Assembly: GCF_000375465.1 (NCBI RefSeq)
Contig: NZ_AQXH01000002.1
Coordinates: forward strand, 124,173 to 188,172
DNA from: Balneola vulgaris DSM 17893
GTDB lineage: Bacteria; Bacteroidota; Rhodothermia; Balneolales; Balneolaceae
DNA length: 64,000 nt
Direction of reading: 5' to 3'
Shown here: positions 54,434-63,077 of the stretch, piece after piece
How positions within the stretch are numbered: position 1 is the stretch's first letter
How the letters are laid out: each line of letters begins with the position of its first letter
Made by a program: the position numbers and the translations under genes
The notes under the pieces: generated by a model
Told to the model about the DNA's origin: nothing
What the model saw: the letters and a program-made list of their open reading frames with translations, nothing else
Databases searched by the model: none

Positions 54434-55779
54434 AAGCTTATACCTTGCTTACATTACTCATACTATTCATTTCAGATATTACTCTTGCTCAATCAGGAAC
54501 AAAGAATGGCACCTTTGATCTATCGGGAGCAGATCAGCTTCAAATACTAATTGATGCTGGTATGGAGATTAAGATTGAAGGAAAAGACACTCAAACAATT
54601 TCGTATACCTATACTTTTGATGGGAATCAGGAATCATATGAGCATTACTTTACAAACTTTTCCCCCGATTTCGAAAAATCCGGTGGACGTGCTGCACTCA
54701 GAATAGAGTTCCCTCGCCAAAAAAAGCAATCGGTAAACTTCCGTATAAAGAAACATGAATTAATTCTTGAAATCCCACGTGAACTGGAGTTAGAATTTCA
54801 AAGCCGATATTCAAAAGTTGAAGTCTCTAATATTGCACGTACCACAACATTAACCAATCGAAGTGGTAAAATCTTTGCTCATGATATGGGGCAGGAACTC
54901 AGAGTTTTAAATGAATATGGGAATGTTCGAGCTGAAAATATTAACGGGAATGTGACCATAAACAGTAGGTCATCAAATATCGACGTGAAACAAGTTCGTG
55001 GTGATTTAAATATCGATAGCGATTATTCGAAGCTCAATATTAGCCAGATTAGTGGTGAATCATTTATCAAATCCAAAAGTGGTACTGTTAACGCATTTGA
55101 TTTGAAGGCAAACTTTACAGCTGTTGGTGACTACACAAAATTTGAAGTCACAAATATCTCAGGCGATGTAGATATAGATACCAAAAGCACTAAAATCTAT
55201 ATCGACAATGTAGAAAACCTTGTTGTGAATGGTGATTACACCAACATTCATGCTCAAAATATAACGGGCGAGCATGGGGTTCAGGTCGACAGTAAGTCTG
55301 CTAAAATAAACCTAGAAAACGTACGAGGCACTGCGAATGTTAAAGGGGAATATCTAAACATTTCTCTAAGTGATATCAATAAAGATGCATTTATTATTAA
55401 TAAATCAGGTTCCGTAGACACCAAAAACGTACAAGGCGATATTCAAATTGATGGAAGCTACAACAAGATCAATCTAGATACTTTTAAAGGGTCAAACCTA
55501 CGAATTAATAATAGATCTGGCTCCATTGAAGTGGAAGCTATGAATAAGTTGAATTCTATAGAGATCGAATCTGAATACGGAAATGTCACGCTAGACTTAA
55601 ATACACCTTTTAAAGGGAACCTTGATTTAGAGATAAGATATGGTAGTCTTGACCACCCATTTACAGTCAATGGTTCGATAGTAAAAGAATCTAACTTAGT
55701 AACAGTGGAAGGAACCGCTGGAAATGAAACGGGAGTGCTACGAGTAAAACTCAGAAATGGTGATTTAAAGATTAAATAG
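54430..55779 (+). CDS. DUF4097-type beta-repeat protein (module 2)
   Basis: 449 residues with a signal peptide (ends TLAQ, about 18-21). The mature part is a long array of ~20-residue beta units in which ISGDVDIDTKS, VQGDIQIDGSY, INGNVTINSRS and VRGDLNIDSDY recur, so about a dozen rungs of a beta-helix-like stack. Longer than the module 1 DUF4097 proteins (269 and 292). Starts by a 4-base overlap with the anti-sigma-like gene. Function unknown; exported sensor or surface protein inferred. Confidence 0.8.
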   Translation: MKAYTLLTLLILFISDITLAQSGTKNGTFDLSGADQLQILIDAGMEIKIEGKDTQTISYTYTFDGNQESYEHYFTNFSPDFEKSGGRAALRIEFPRQKKQSVNFRIKKHELILEIPRELELEFQSRYSKVEVSNIARTTTLTNRSGKIFAHDMGQELRVLNEYGNVRAENINGNVTINSRSSNIDVKQVRGDLNIDSDYSKLNISQISGESFIKSKSGTVNAFDLKANFTAVGDYTKFEVTNISGDVDIDTKSTKIYIDNVENLVVNGDYTNIHAQNITGEHGVQVDSKSAKINLENVRGTANVKGEYLNISLSDINKDAFIINKSGSVDTKNVQGDIQIDGSYNKINLDTFKGSNLRINNRSGSIEVEAMNKLNSIEIESEYGNVTLDLNTPFKGNLDLEIRYGSLDHPFTVNGSIVKESNLVTVEGTAGNETGVLRVKLRNGDLKIK

Positions 55780-55804
55780 ATCAATAGACACGTCTTATAT
55801 ATTA

Positions 55805-55845
55805 AAAAGGGAAGCACTTTTAATTAAGGCTTCCCTTTTCTTTTA
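55805..55845. terminator. Bidirectional terminator after module 2
   Basis: A perfect 11-bp stem (AAAAGGGAAGC with GCTTCCCTTTT) with an inner CTT/AAG pairing is followed by TTTTCTTTT on the plus strand and TTTTTAAT on the minus strand. It ends both the DUF4097 operon and the convergent small membrane gene. Confidence 0.88.
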
Positions 55846-55856
55846 TCTATGAAAAT

Positions 55857-56099
55857 TTAACTCCGTGTTGATATCATTACCGTTCCGAATAATACTACAG
55901 CGAGTATCATATAAATAACGGTGAATACAGCTAATAGAATTAGGCTTGCCCTAGCAAAGTTTTTTTTATTCAAATTTGCTGTATCGCTAAATCCCCAAAC
56001 GAATAACATTACAAAGCCTACTAAAGGAACGACTGTAATGATGAGCGTAATAATCCAATCTTTCATGGACATTACTGCCGCTGTCTCCTGTGTTTCCAT
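55857..56099 (-). CDS. Small two-helix membrane protein
   Basis: 80 residues with two hydrophobic segments (about 14-33 and 46-72) separated by a polar loop with NLNKKNFARAS. Family not recognised; the layout resembles small DUF-type inner-membrane proteins of Bacteroidota. Start at 56099 assumed; ATG codons 9 or 11 residues later are alternatives. No obvious partner. Confidence 0.55.
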   Translation of the reverse strand: METQETAAVMSMKDWIITLIITVVPLVGFVMLFVWGFSDTANLNKKNFARASLILLAVFTVIYMILAVVLFGTVMISTRS

Positions 56100-56171
56100 A
56101 AACCCCCATCTTAGTTGTTGGTTAATATGGAATTACGGATATTTTTCCCTTTAAATCAAAACAGAAACAAA

Positions 56172-56615
56172 CTACTTAATAGTTATTTCTGCTACATGCT
56201 TGGGCTCACTTACTTTAAAGACCGCATCATTCCAGGAGGCCGGACCAAACTTACCTCGAGCATCATTTGAAAAGCCATAATCTTCTTTTGGAATACCTAG
56301 CAAGTTGGTATCGATCTTCCCATTCTTATTTTTATCATGATATACTGCGATGGCATAATTGCCTTGTGGCAATTCGTTATTAACCCAAACTATAGTGGTA
56401 CTATCTACTGGTAGAACTACGGCATGAATGGGGTCTTTTTTGTATTTCTCTTTAGAATCAAAAACCGCTATGCGAATCTCTCCTTCTATTTTTGAAATAC
56501 CTTTAATAACTAATTTAAACTCTGAAGTATTAACGTCACTCGGGTACGAGATCTCTTGGGCCTGTAGGCTGTTTAGAGTAAATAAGAATAGTAAAAATGT
56601 TGTAGCGCGTATCAT
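56172..56615 (-). CDS. DUF2141 domain exported protein
   Basis: 147 residues with a signal peptide (cut near LQAQ, about 17-20). The mature domain carries IEGEIRIAVFDSKEKY, LPQGNYAIAVYHDKNKNGKIDTNLLGIPKEDYGFSNDARG and a final KHVAEITIK strand, a clear DUF2141 pattern with an EF-hand-like DKNKNGKID loop that may bind calcium. Periplasmic; function unknown. It is a single gene. Confidence 0.87.
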   Translation of the reverse strand: MIRATTFLLFLFTLNSLQAQEISYPSDVNTSEFKLVIKGISKIEGEIRIAVFDSKEKYKKDPIHAVVLPVDSTTIVWVNNELPQGNYAIAVYHDKNKNGKIDTNLLGIPKEDYGFSNDARGKFGPASWNDAVFKVSEPKHVAEITIK

Positions 56616-56679
56616 AAAAGAAGTTAGTAAATCTATTCAACACATAGATCAACCCATTTATTTTGTTCCAATTATGATA

Positions 56680-57018
56680 TTAAAATAATTTAGAACCATT
56701 GGGTACTTGTTTGTCAGGTCTTGTAAGTATCACGTCCCCATTATCGTCAGCAAATCCAGTTACTAAACACTCCGACATAAATGGTCCAATTTGCTTGGGT
56801 GGAAAGTTTACTACAGCAATCACTTGTGTATTTAGTAATTCATCTTTGGTATAGTGGGCCGTAATCTGAGCACTGGATTTTCTAATTCCAATGTCATCAC
56901 CAAAGTCTACAACGAGTTTATAGGCTGATTTTCGGGCCTCAGGGAAATCGTTTACTTCGATAATAGTCCCTACTCGTAATTCTACTTTTTCAAAGTCGTT
57001 CCAGCTAATTTCTTTCAT
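56680..57018 (-). CDS. csaA: CsaA-like tRNA-binding-fold chaperone
   Basis: 112 residues from the ATG at 57018 (an upstream GTG at 57030 would add four). One OB-fold tRNA-binding domain: VELRVGTIIEVNDFPEARKSAYKL, GIRKSSAQITAHYTKDEL, VVNFPPKQIGPFMSECLVTGF. CsaA acts as a secretion-related chaperone in Bacillus. The gene lies 90 bases after the glnA region but is cut off from it by a terminator. Confidence 0.88.
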   Translation of the reverse strand: MKEISWNDFEKVELRVGTIIEVNDFPEARKSAYKLVVDFGDDIGIRKSSAQITAHYTKDELLNTQVIAVVNFPPKQIGPFMSECLVTGFADDNGDVILTRPDKQVPNGSKLF

Positions 57019-57033
57019 TTTTTGCGACACAAT

Positions 57034-57065
57034 AAAAAACCCTGCTCTCTTTTGAAAGCAGGGTT
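57034..57065 (-). terminator. Rho-independent terminator after glnA
   Basis: On the minus strand the 9-bp perfect stem AACCCTGCT/AGCAGGGTT with a 10-base loop is followed by a T-rich tail (TTTTTTATTG). It begins about 25 bases after the glnA stop. Confidence 0.9.
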
Positions 57066-57089
57066 GTTATAAAAAATACTATGGCTAGC

Positions 57090-58100
57090 TTAAGAAGCCG
57101 CTTTAACGGTCTTGATAATACGAGCTGCAACCATATATGGGTCGGCATTGGAAGCTGGTCTCCTATCTTCTAACCATCCCTTCCATCCGTTTTCAACCGT
57201 AGCGATTGGAATTCGAATAGAAGCTCCTCTATCAGAAATACCATAGCTAAATTGATCGATAGATTGAGTTTCATGTTTACCTGTCAAGCGCTCATCATTA
57301 TAAGCACCATATACATCCATATGTTCTTTAACTACTGGGCCGAATGACTCACAAATTTTATTGTATACATCTTGAGAACCGGCCTCACGAAGTATAGAAT
57401 TTGAAAAATTAGCATGCATTCCAGAACCATTCCAATCCGTATCTCCAAGTGGCTTTGGATGCCAATTGATTGTTAAACCATATTGTTCTGTAGTTCTTTC
57501 TAATAGGTATCTCGCAATCCAAATTTGATCCCCAGCTGCAGCAGCACCTTCTGCAAATATTTGGAACTCCCATTGTCCGGCCGCAACTTCTGCGTTAATA
57601 CCTTCAATATTTAATCCTGCTTGCAAGCAGATATCAAAATGCTCTTCTACAATATCACGTCCAAATGCGGTATTGGCACCTACCCCACAGTAATAGGGCC
57701 CTTGAGGGGCAGGGTATCCACCTGCTGGAAATCCATAAGGTAGGCTTGTTTCAGGATCCCAAAGGAAGTACTCCTGTTCAAAACCAAACCAAAAATCATT
57801 ATCGTCATCATCGATATGTGCTCTACCGTTGGTCTCATGTGGAGTACCATCCGCATTTAACACCTCAGTCATCACTAAATATGCATCATGCCTCGCTGGA
57901 TCTGGGTACATCGCAACTGGCTTTAACAAGCAATCAGAAGCACCGCCTTTTGCCTGTTGTGTTGAGCTCCCATCGAACGACCAAATCGGAGCGTCTTCAA
58001 TATTTCCTGAAAAATTTCTTAAAACTTTAGTTTTACTTCTTAGTCCTTGAGTAGGAGCACTTCCATCTAGCCAAATGTACTCTAGCTTTGAGTATGACAT
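57090..58100 (-). CDS. glnA: Glutamine synthetase, GSII (eukaryote-like) type
   Basis: 336 residues; makes glutamine from glutamate, ammonia and ATP. It is much shorter than GSI (about 470) or GSIII (about 700). The segments KVLRNF, WSFDGSSTQQA, EQEYFLWD, GINAEVAAGQWEFQI, WNGSGMHANFSN and ASIRIPIATVENGWKGWLEDRRPASNADPY match GSII, which typifies eukaryotes and a few bacterial groups. GSII enzymes are not adenylylated, so control is probably transcriptional. Its promoter region holds a perfect palindrome. It is monocistronic, with its own terminator. Confidence 0.93.
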   Translation of the reverse strand: MSYSKLEYIWLDGSAPTQGLRSKTKVLRNFSGNIEDAPIWSFDGSSTQQAKGGASDCLLKPVAMYPDPARHDAYLVMTEVLNADGTPHETNGRAHIDDDDNDFWFGFEQEYFLWDPETSLPYGFPAGGYPAPQGPYYCGVGANTAFGRDIVEEHFDICLQAGLNIEGINAEVAAGQWEFQIFAEGAAAAGDQIWIARYLLERTTEQYGLTINWHPKPLGDTDWNGSGMHANFSNSILREAGSQDVYNKICESFGPVVKEHMDVYGAYNDERLTGKHETQSIDQFSYGISDRGASIRIPIATVENGWKGWLEDRRPASNADPYMVAARIIKTVKAAS

Positions 58101-58142
58101 ATTTAGTAAGTGATATTTTTTGAGGTTTTAAAATTGACTCGC

Positions 58143-58174
58143 CAAATATAACGTGATTAATCACAAACACTCAA
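58143..58174 (-). promoter_or_regulatory. glnA: Candidate glnA promoter with palindromic operator
   Basis: On the minus strand TATATTTG (58143-58150) matches the Bacteroidota -7 consensus TAnnTTTG exactly, and TTGA (58171-58174) lies 20-21 bases upstream as a -33 element. Between them sits the perfect 12-bp palindrome GTGATTAATCAC (58153-58164). It is about 43-74 bases before the ATG. The match to the consensus is visible; activity and binding partner are inference. Confidence 0.5.
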
Positions 58175-58384
58175 TTTTTTTAATTTATTTTTTATTAACA
58201 ATTAATTTACAAAGGTAAAAAAGTTATAAAACTTAATTTATTTCAATAAAACACGTCTATGACCCACACGTGCTAAAGTATTTAATCTCTAGCTATAGCT
58301 ACACTTCATTTTTTTAGCCTTCAAATAAACCATTATCTTCACTCCATTGTTTTTCCACACATATATTCACACTAAACGAAGCCA

Positions 58385-59269
58385 TTGAGTAAATCAAAAT
58401 TTCAGATTTGGATCGAAGCTGCGCGTCCCAAGACATTAGCCGCTGCATTTGTTCCCGTACTGGTAGGTTCCGCACTCGCATATAGCGATCAAGCAATCAA
58501 TTATACAGCTAGTACTATCGCCCTTATTTGTGCATTTCTCATTCAAATTGGAACCAATTTTGCGAACGATTATTTCGACTTTAAGAAGGGTGCCGATACG
58601 GATGACAGAATAGGTTTTACTCGAGCAACAGCAGCCGGCTTGATAGCTCCCAAAACTATGCTGAATGCAACCATTATTAGTATGGCGCTCGCTTTCATTT
58701 TCGGATTATACTTGGTTTATATTGGCGGAGTAACGGTGTTGATAATTGGGTTACTATCTCTACTGTTTGGGATTCTGTACACAGGTGGACCCTATCCTCT
58801 TGGTTACAATGGACTCGGTGATATTTTTGTATTCCTATTTTTTGGTGTGGTTGCGGTAATGACTACCTACTATGTAAACACACTGACTTGGGCTGAGAGT
58901 AGTTTCTGGGCATCATTAGCTGTTGGCGCACTATGCACGAATATTTTGGTGATCAACAATCTTAGAGATGTACACCAAGATAGAGTTGCAGGCAAAAGAA
59001 CATTAGGAGTTTTATTTGGAGAGAAAGCATTGAAAGTTGAGTATACCCTAATGCTATTAATTGCCTTTGCGGTACCCCCTCATTTTTATTTTCAGCTAAA
59101 TAGTAACTATTGGATCTTTTTGCCATTTATACTAATTCCATTAGCCATCATGTATAATTACAAAGTATGGACTGAAACAGATAAACGAGCGCTTAATCCT
59201 CTTCTAGAAAAAACAGCTCAGTTTATGGCACTCTTTGGTATTCTGTTGAGTATTGGAATTATTCTTTAA
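58385..59269 (+). CDS. menA: 1,4-Dihydroxy-2-naphthoate octaprenyltransferase
   Basis: 294 residues, inner-membrane UbiA-family prenyltransferase that joins the naphthoate to the polyprenyl chain. The aspartate-rich motif NDYFDFKKGADTDDR (61-75) binds the prenyl diphosphate, and NNLRDVHQDRVAGKRTLGV is the second. About eight to nine hydrophobic helices. TTG start at 58385. Its stop overlaps the menC start (TAATG). Confidence 0.94.
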   Translation: MSKSKFQIWIEAARPKTLAAAFVPVLVGSALAYSDQAINYTASTIALICAFLIQIGTNFANDYFDFKKGADTDDRIGFTRATAAGLIAPKTMLNATIISMALAFIFGLYLVYIGGVTVLIIGLLSLLFGILYTGGPYPLGYNGLGDIFVFLFFGVVAVMTTYYVNTLTWAESSFWASLAVGALCTNILVINNLRDVHQDRVAGKRTLGVLFGEKALKVEYTLMLLIAFAVPPHFYFQLNSNYWIFLPFILIPLAIMYNYKVWTETDKRALNPLLEKTAQFMALFGILLSIGIIL

Positions 59270-60348
59270 TGCTTAAAATTTATACATATCAAATACCCTT
59301 TGTAACACCATTCAAAATTGCTCAAGGCTCCTATTCTACTCGGGAAGGCATCTTATTATGTTATGAAGATGATGGACTTACTGCTTACGGCGAAATAGCG
59401 CCACTCACAGGCTTCTCTACTTTTACTGTTCAAAACATCGTACCCATTCTTGAACAAGAATATGAAAATATCTCTGAATGGCTTTCAACAAATGATGATG
59501 ACTTTCTGCTGAACTTTGAAGTAAAGTATCCCATGCCTTCCCTACTATTTGGCTTAGATACTTTAGTTACTGACTACCATGCCAAAAAGAAGAATCAAAC
59601 TCTTCAGCACTATTTAAACCCTACCACTACCCAAACTCTAGTACCAGCGAATGCTGCAATAGGCATTCAAGCAGATACAGATAGTATATTGGCTGTTGTA
59701 TCAAAAAAGGTAGAACAGGGTTTTGATACCATTAAGCTAAAAGTTGGATTGAACTTTGAACAGGAATTTCAGGCTATTCAAGCCATTAGAACTTCCTACA
59801 AAGATGTGAAGCTTCGTTTAGATGTAAATAGATCTTGGGGCTATAACGATGCTAGCAAGTATTTAAAACTTCTGGCCCCTTATGATATTGAATACATTGA
59901 AGAGCCTCTCCTATTAAAGGATAGGCACCAATGGGGTCGACTCAAGCAAGCATCAGAAATAAAAATAGCGGCAGATGAATCGTTCAGGAACAAAAAGGAT
60001 GCACTTGAACTAATAGACCAGAATCTAGTTGATCTACTGATTTTAAAACCTATGATGTTTGGACGATTTTCGGAAATGGGCGTAACAATAGAGCTTGCCA
60101 ATTCTCATGATATTGACATTGTTTTCACCACTTCACTAGAAAGTGTGGTTGGCAGAACAGCTACAGCAGTTCTCTCAAGTATCTGGGGTTCAAAAAAATA
60201 CGACCACGGTATATCTACTGGTACTTTACTTGAAGATGATTTAGCTGATACGGTACATGAAATGGAAGGTGGTAGATTTAAGTTGCCTAATCAAAATGGA
60301 TTAGGCATTTTAATTAATACCGAAAAATTGAACTTGGTGATAGGTTAG
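59269..60348 (+). CDS. menC: o-Succinylbenzoate synthase
   Basis: 359 residues, enolase-superfamily dehydratase. The catalytic lysines K156 and K158 (DTIKLKVG) are present, with metal ligands D185 (RLDVN), E211 (IEEPL) and D236 (AADES), and a base lysine in LILKPMMFG. Its position between menA and menE fixes the role among enolase-family enzymes. The stop TAG overlaps the menE GTG start (TAGTG). Confidence 0.93.
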   Translation: MLKIYTYQIPFVTPFKIAQGSYSTREGILLCYEDDGLTAYGEIAPLTGFSTFTVQNIVPILEQEYENISEWLSTNDDDFLLNFEVKYPMPSLLFGLDTLVTDYHAKKKNQTLQHYLNPTTTQTLVPANAAIGIQADTDSILAVVSKKVEQGFDTIKLKVGLNFEQEFQAIQAIRTSYKDVKLRLDVNRSWGYNDASKYLKLLAPYDIEYIEEPLLLKDRHQWGRLKQASEIKIAADESFRNKKDALELIDQNLVDLLILKPMMFGRFSEMGVTIELANSHDIDIVFTTSLESVVGRTATAVLSSIWGSKKYDHGISTGTLLEDDLADTVHEMEGGRFKLPNQNGLGILINTEKLNLVIG

Positions 60349-61838
60349 TGTTTAAATCTAGATTACATATGTTTGAATTTAAGAGGAATGAACCTCAACA
60401 GGTTTTTCTCACTTCCGAACATGGGATGTATACTTATAGTGATTTGGATCGATTTACAGGCTTTTTTCATGACATTATCAAAGACAAAGCCGATTCTACT
60501 AAATGGCCCATTGCGTTTCTATCTGAATCATCTGACCTATTAATATTTGGAATTGCAGCATGTTGGAAACTTGGTATTCCGATCATACCCCTCAGTCCTA
60601 AGTCATCCCAAAAAGAACTCGAAAGCACTGTTAATGAGTTAAATCCAGCATTAATATTTTGCGATACCAAAAATAGAAGTCGGTTAAATGGGGATGAAGT
60701 CATTCATATGGATGAGAATTTTTTCCTCAACGCCTTTACCTTCGACACCCGCAATCTAGAATTACCCGATCCCAACTCTTTCGACGAGTCTAGTATCTTT
60801 GGTTATTTCTTCACATCGGGTACAACTGGAAGATCAAAGATTGTTCCATTAAAACGTCGACAAATTCTATCGGCAGCTTATTCTTCCGCCCAGAATTTTA
60901 AACCAGACCCGAATCACTTCTGGTTATTATGTTTACCCCTAAATCATGTGGGTGGTATTTCCATCATCTATAGATCATTGATTTATGGTTCAGCTATTTA
61001 TCGTATGGGGCATTTTAATGAGGAAATGGTCACTGAGTTTTTATGTGAAAACCCCAGGTTTCAAGCGGCTTCTCTTGTCCCAACAATGTTAAAAAGGCTT
61101 CTGGATAATCCCTTGTTTAAAACCCATCGTGATTTTAAAGCGATACTTTTAGGAGGAGGACCAAGCACTCAAAACTTGCTAAGAAAGTCTGTTGAACGTG
61201 GCATCCCTATTATTTCGAGCTATGGAATGACGGAAACTTGTGCACAAATTTTTGCTAATCCAATGACGGCTCCATCTGGGATGTATACGCCATTAAAAAG
61301 TGTAGGGAAAATTTTTCCACCTAATGAAATGCAAATTCGAGATGATAAAGGCAAAAAATTAGGGCGAAACCAACTAGGAATGATTTGGTTAAAGGGGCCT
61401 CAAGTATTTGATGGCTATTTTAACAATGATGAGATCAATCAGAATGTTTTTGATAAAGATGGTTGGTTCAAGACAGGTGATTTTGGCCATTTGAATGGCT
61501 TTGGACAACTATTTATTGAGTCACGAAGAGACGACTTGATTATAACAGGTGGCGAGAATGTAAATCCTCTCGAAATTGAAGAGGCCATCGCTAAAATCCC
61601 AAGTGTTGCCGATGTAGCTGTTATTGGAGTTCCTGATGAAGAATGGGGACAAAAAATTACAGCCATCATTACACTAAGTAATGGGAAGTCGCCCGATTTA
61701 GCTCAACTAAGATCTACTCTAAAAAAAGACTTATCAGATTTTAAGCTTCCAAAGGAATTGAAAGTGGTAGATCGTCTACCACGAACTACCACCGGCAAAG
61801 TTAAAAAAGCAGAATTGCTTAAAATGATTACGCAATAG
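60348..61838 (+). CDS. menE: o-Succinylbenzoate-CoA ligase
   Basis: 496 residues of the ANL adenylating family; activates o-succinylbenzoate to its CoA ester. The P-loop is TSGTTGRSK (156-164), then SYGMTETCAQ, WFKTGDFGHLN and DDLIITGGENVNPLEIEEA, with the C-terminal lysine in RTTTGKVKKAELL. GTG start at 60348; an ATG seven codons later is possible. The stop overlaps the convergent kinase gene by 11 bases. Confidence 0.93.
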   Translation: MFKSRLHMFEFKRNEPQQVFLTSEHGMYTYSDLDRFTGFFHDIIKDKADSTKWPIAFLSESSDLLIFGIAACWKLGIPIIPLSPKSSQKELESTVNELNPALIFCDTKNRSRLNGDEVIHMDENFFLNAFTFDTRNLELPDPNSFDESSIFGYFFTSGTTGRSKIVPLKRRQILSAAYSSAQNFKPDPNHFWLLCLPLNHVGGISIIYRSLIYGSAIYRMGHFNEEMVTEFLCENPRFQAASLVPTMLKRLLDNPLFKTHRDFKAILLGGGPSTQNLLRKSVERGIPIISSYGMTETCAQIFANPMTAPSGMYTPLKSVGKIFPPNEMQIRDDKGKKLGRNQLGMIWLKGPQVFDGYFNNDEINQNVFDKDGWFKTGDFGHLNGFGQLFIESRRDDLIITGGENVNPLEIEEAIAKIPSVADVAVIGVPDEEWGQKITAIITLSNGKSPDLAQLRSTLKKDLSDFKLPKELKVVDRLPRTTTGKVKKAELLKMITQ

Positions 61839-62898
61839 GAAGCTTTATTGTGAAGGTTGTGCCTTTACCTTTCGTGCTTTCTAGGTAAATCTTGCCCTCA
61901 TGCAATTCCGTAAATACTTTTGCAATCCATAAGCCTAGACCTGTTCCCTTTTCGTTGCGTGTACCATCGGTTGACTTGGAAAACGCTAAGAATAAATCTT
62001 TCATTTTATTATCTGGTATTCCCATCCCTTCGTCAATCACATGAATTAAATGTGTATTGTCAACTCGTTCAGCCTTAAGCGTGATTTTATCTCCACTCTT
62101 AGTAAACTTAATGGCATTTTGAACTAAGTTATTTAAAACAGGCATTATCTTACTACGATCTACTAATAGCATGTCATTATTAGGCAATTCATTAATAACC
62201 TCAAGGCTTATTTCCTTCATTTTAAAGTACATTTCATGATTCTCTTGTACTTTTTCAGCGAGTTCCCCAAAAGCTATTGGTGTCTTTTCAATGTCTAATT
62301 TTCCGTCATCAAATTTGGCCAAACTCAACATGTTATCCATGAATTCTAAAAAGTTTTTAGCATTCACATTTATAATTTCAAGGTACTTATCTACATTTTC
62401 TTTATTTAAATCTGGAGCATCTAGTTCATCAATAATTAACTCAGAAGCTAATTTTATAGAACTTATTGGTGTTTTTGAGTCATGAGAAACCATTGAAATC
62501 AATCTATTCTTCAACTTCAATAGATCATCCAACTGTTCAATACACAGTTGAGTACTCGGCATCAACTTCCCCACGTCATCTCTATAATCGATGGGTAATT
62601 TGGGAATTACTTTATTTCTTCTGTATTCAACCAGAGCATGTTTTGTAACCCGAATAGGTTCCAACAATTTATACAGTAGAACTAATGTTAGTGCCGTTCC
62701 CAATAAGGTTGCAAGCAATGCTACAAACAATACAGGCAGCATAAATTCGCCAGGATAGGCACTAGTTAAGTAAGCTATAAGCGTTAATAATGGAATATGT
62801 GTTCCAAAAAAAGCGATTAATAGAATCTTACCTGTATATGTTTTAGGCCATTTTAAATTTGAAATGCGCTTATAAAACGAAAGAATTTTTTTACCCAT
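61828..62898 (-). CDS. Sensor histidine kinase
   Basis: 356 residues. Two transmembrane helices (about 23-43 and 53-76) enclose a very short external loop, followed by a HAMP-like linker and HisKA with H139 in MVSHDSKTP. The ATPase domain has an N-box (NNLVQNAIKF), G1 (DEGMGIPDN) and G2 (GTGLGLWIA). The small external part suggests it senses within or at the membrane. There is no response regulator beside it. A kinase without partner gene: target unknown. Confidence 0.92.
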   Translation of the reverse strand: MGKKILSFYKRISNLKWPKTYTGKILLIAFFGTHIPLLTLIAYLTSAYPGEFMLPVLFVALLATLLGTALTLVLLYKLLEPIRVTKHALVEYRRNKVIPKLPIDYRDDVGKLMPSTQLCIEQLDDLLKLKNRLISMVSHDSKTPISSIKLASELIIDELDAPDLNKENVDKYLEIINVNAKNFLEFMDNMLSLAKFDDGKLDIEKTPIAFGELAEKVQENHEMYFKMKEISLEVINELPNNDMLLVDRSKIMPVLNNLVQNAIKFTKSGDKITLKAERVDNTHLIHVIDEGMGIPDNKMKDLFLAFSKSTDGTRNEKGTGLGLWIAKVFTELHEGKIYLESTKGKGTTFTIKLPIA

Positions 62899-63017
62899 GA
62901 TCTTTATTATTTATAGAACCCTTTATGCTCTTAACGTCTTTTGTTGAGAACTTTTAAATTAGATTCATATTTATTTACAATACCCCTTTTTAAATCTTTA
63001 GAGCATTCCTTTAACCC

Positions 63018-63055
63018 AAAAAAAAAGGCTGTAATTCCAAGTCTTACAGCCTTTT
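63018..63055 (-). terminator. Rho-independent terminator of purB
   Basis: On the minus strand an 11-bp perfect stem (AAAGGCTGTAA with TTACAGCCTTT) with a 9-base loop is followed by nine T. It begins about 23 bases after the purB stop. Confidence 0.93.
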
Positions 63056-63077
63056 ATCAATATTATGTAAATGAGGG

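Noticed and set aside
57665-58030. 121-codon open frame opposite glnA
   Set aside because: Low-complexity histidine/leucine-rich shadow of a well-supported gene.
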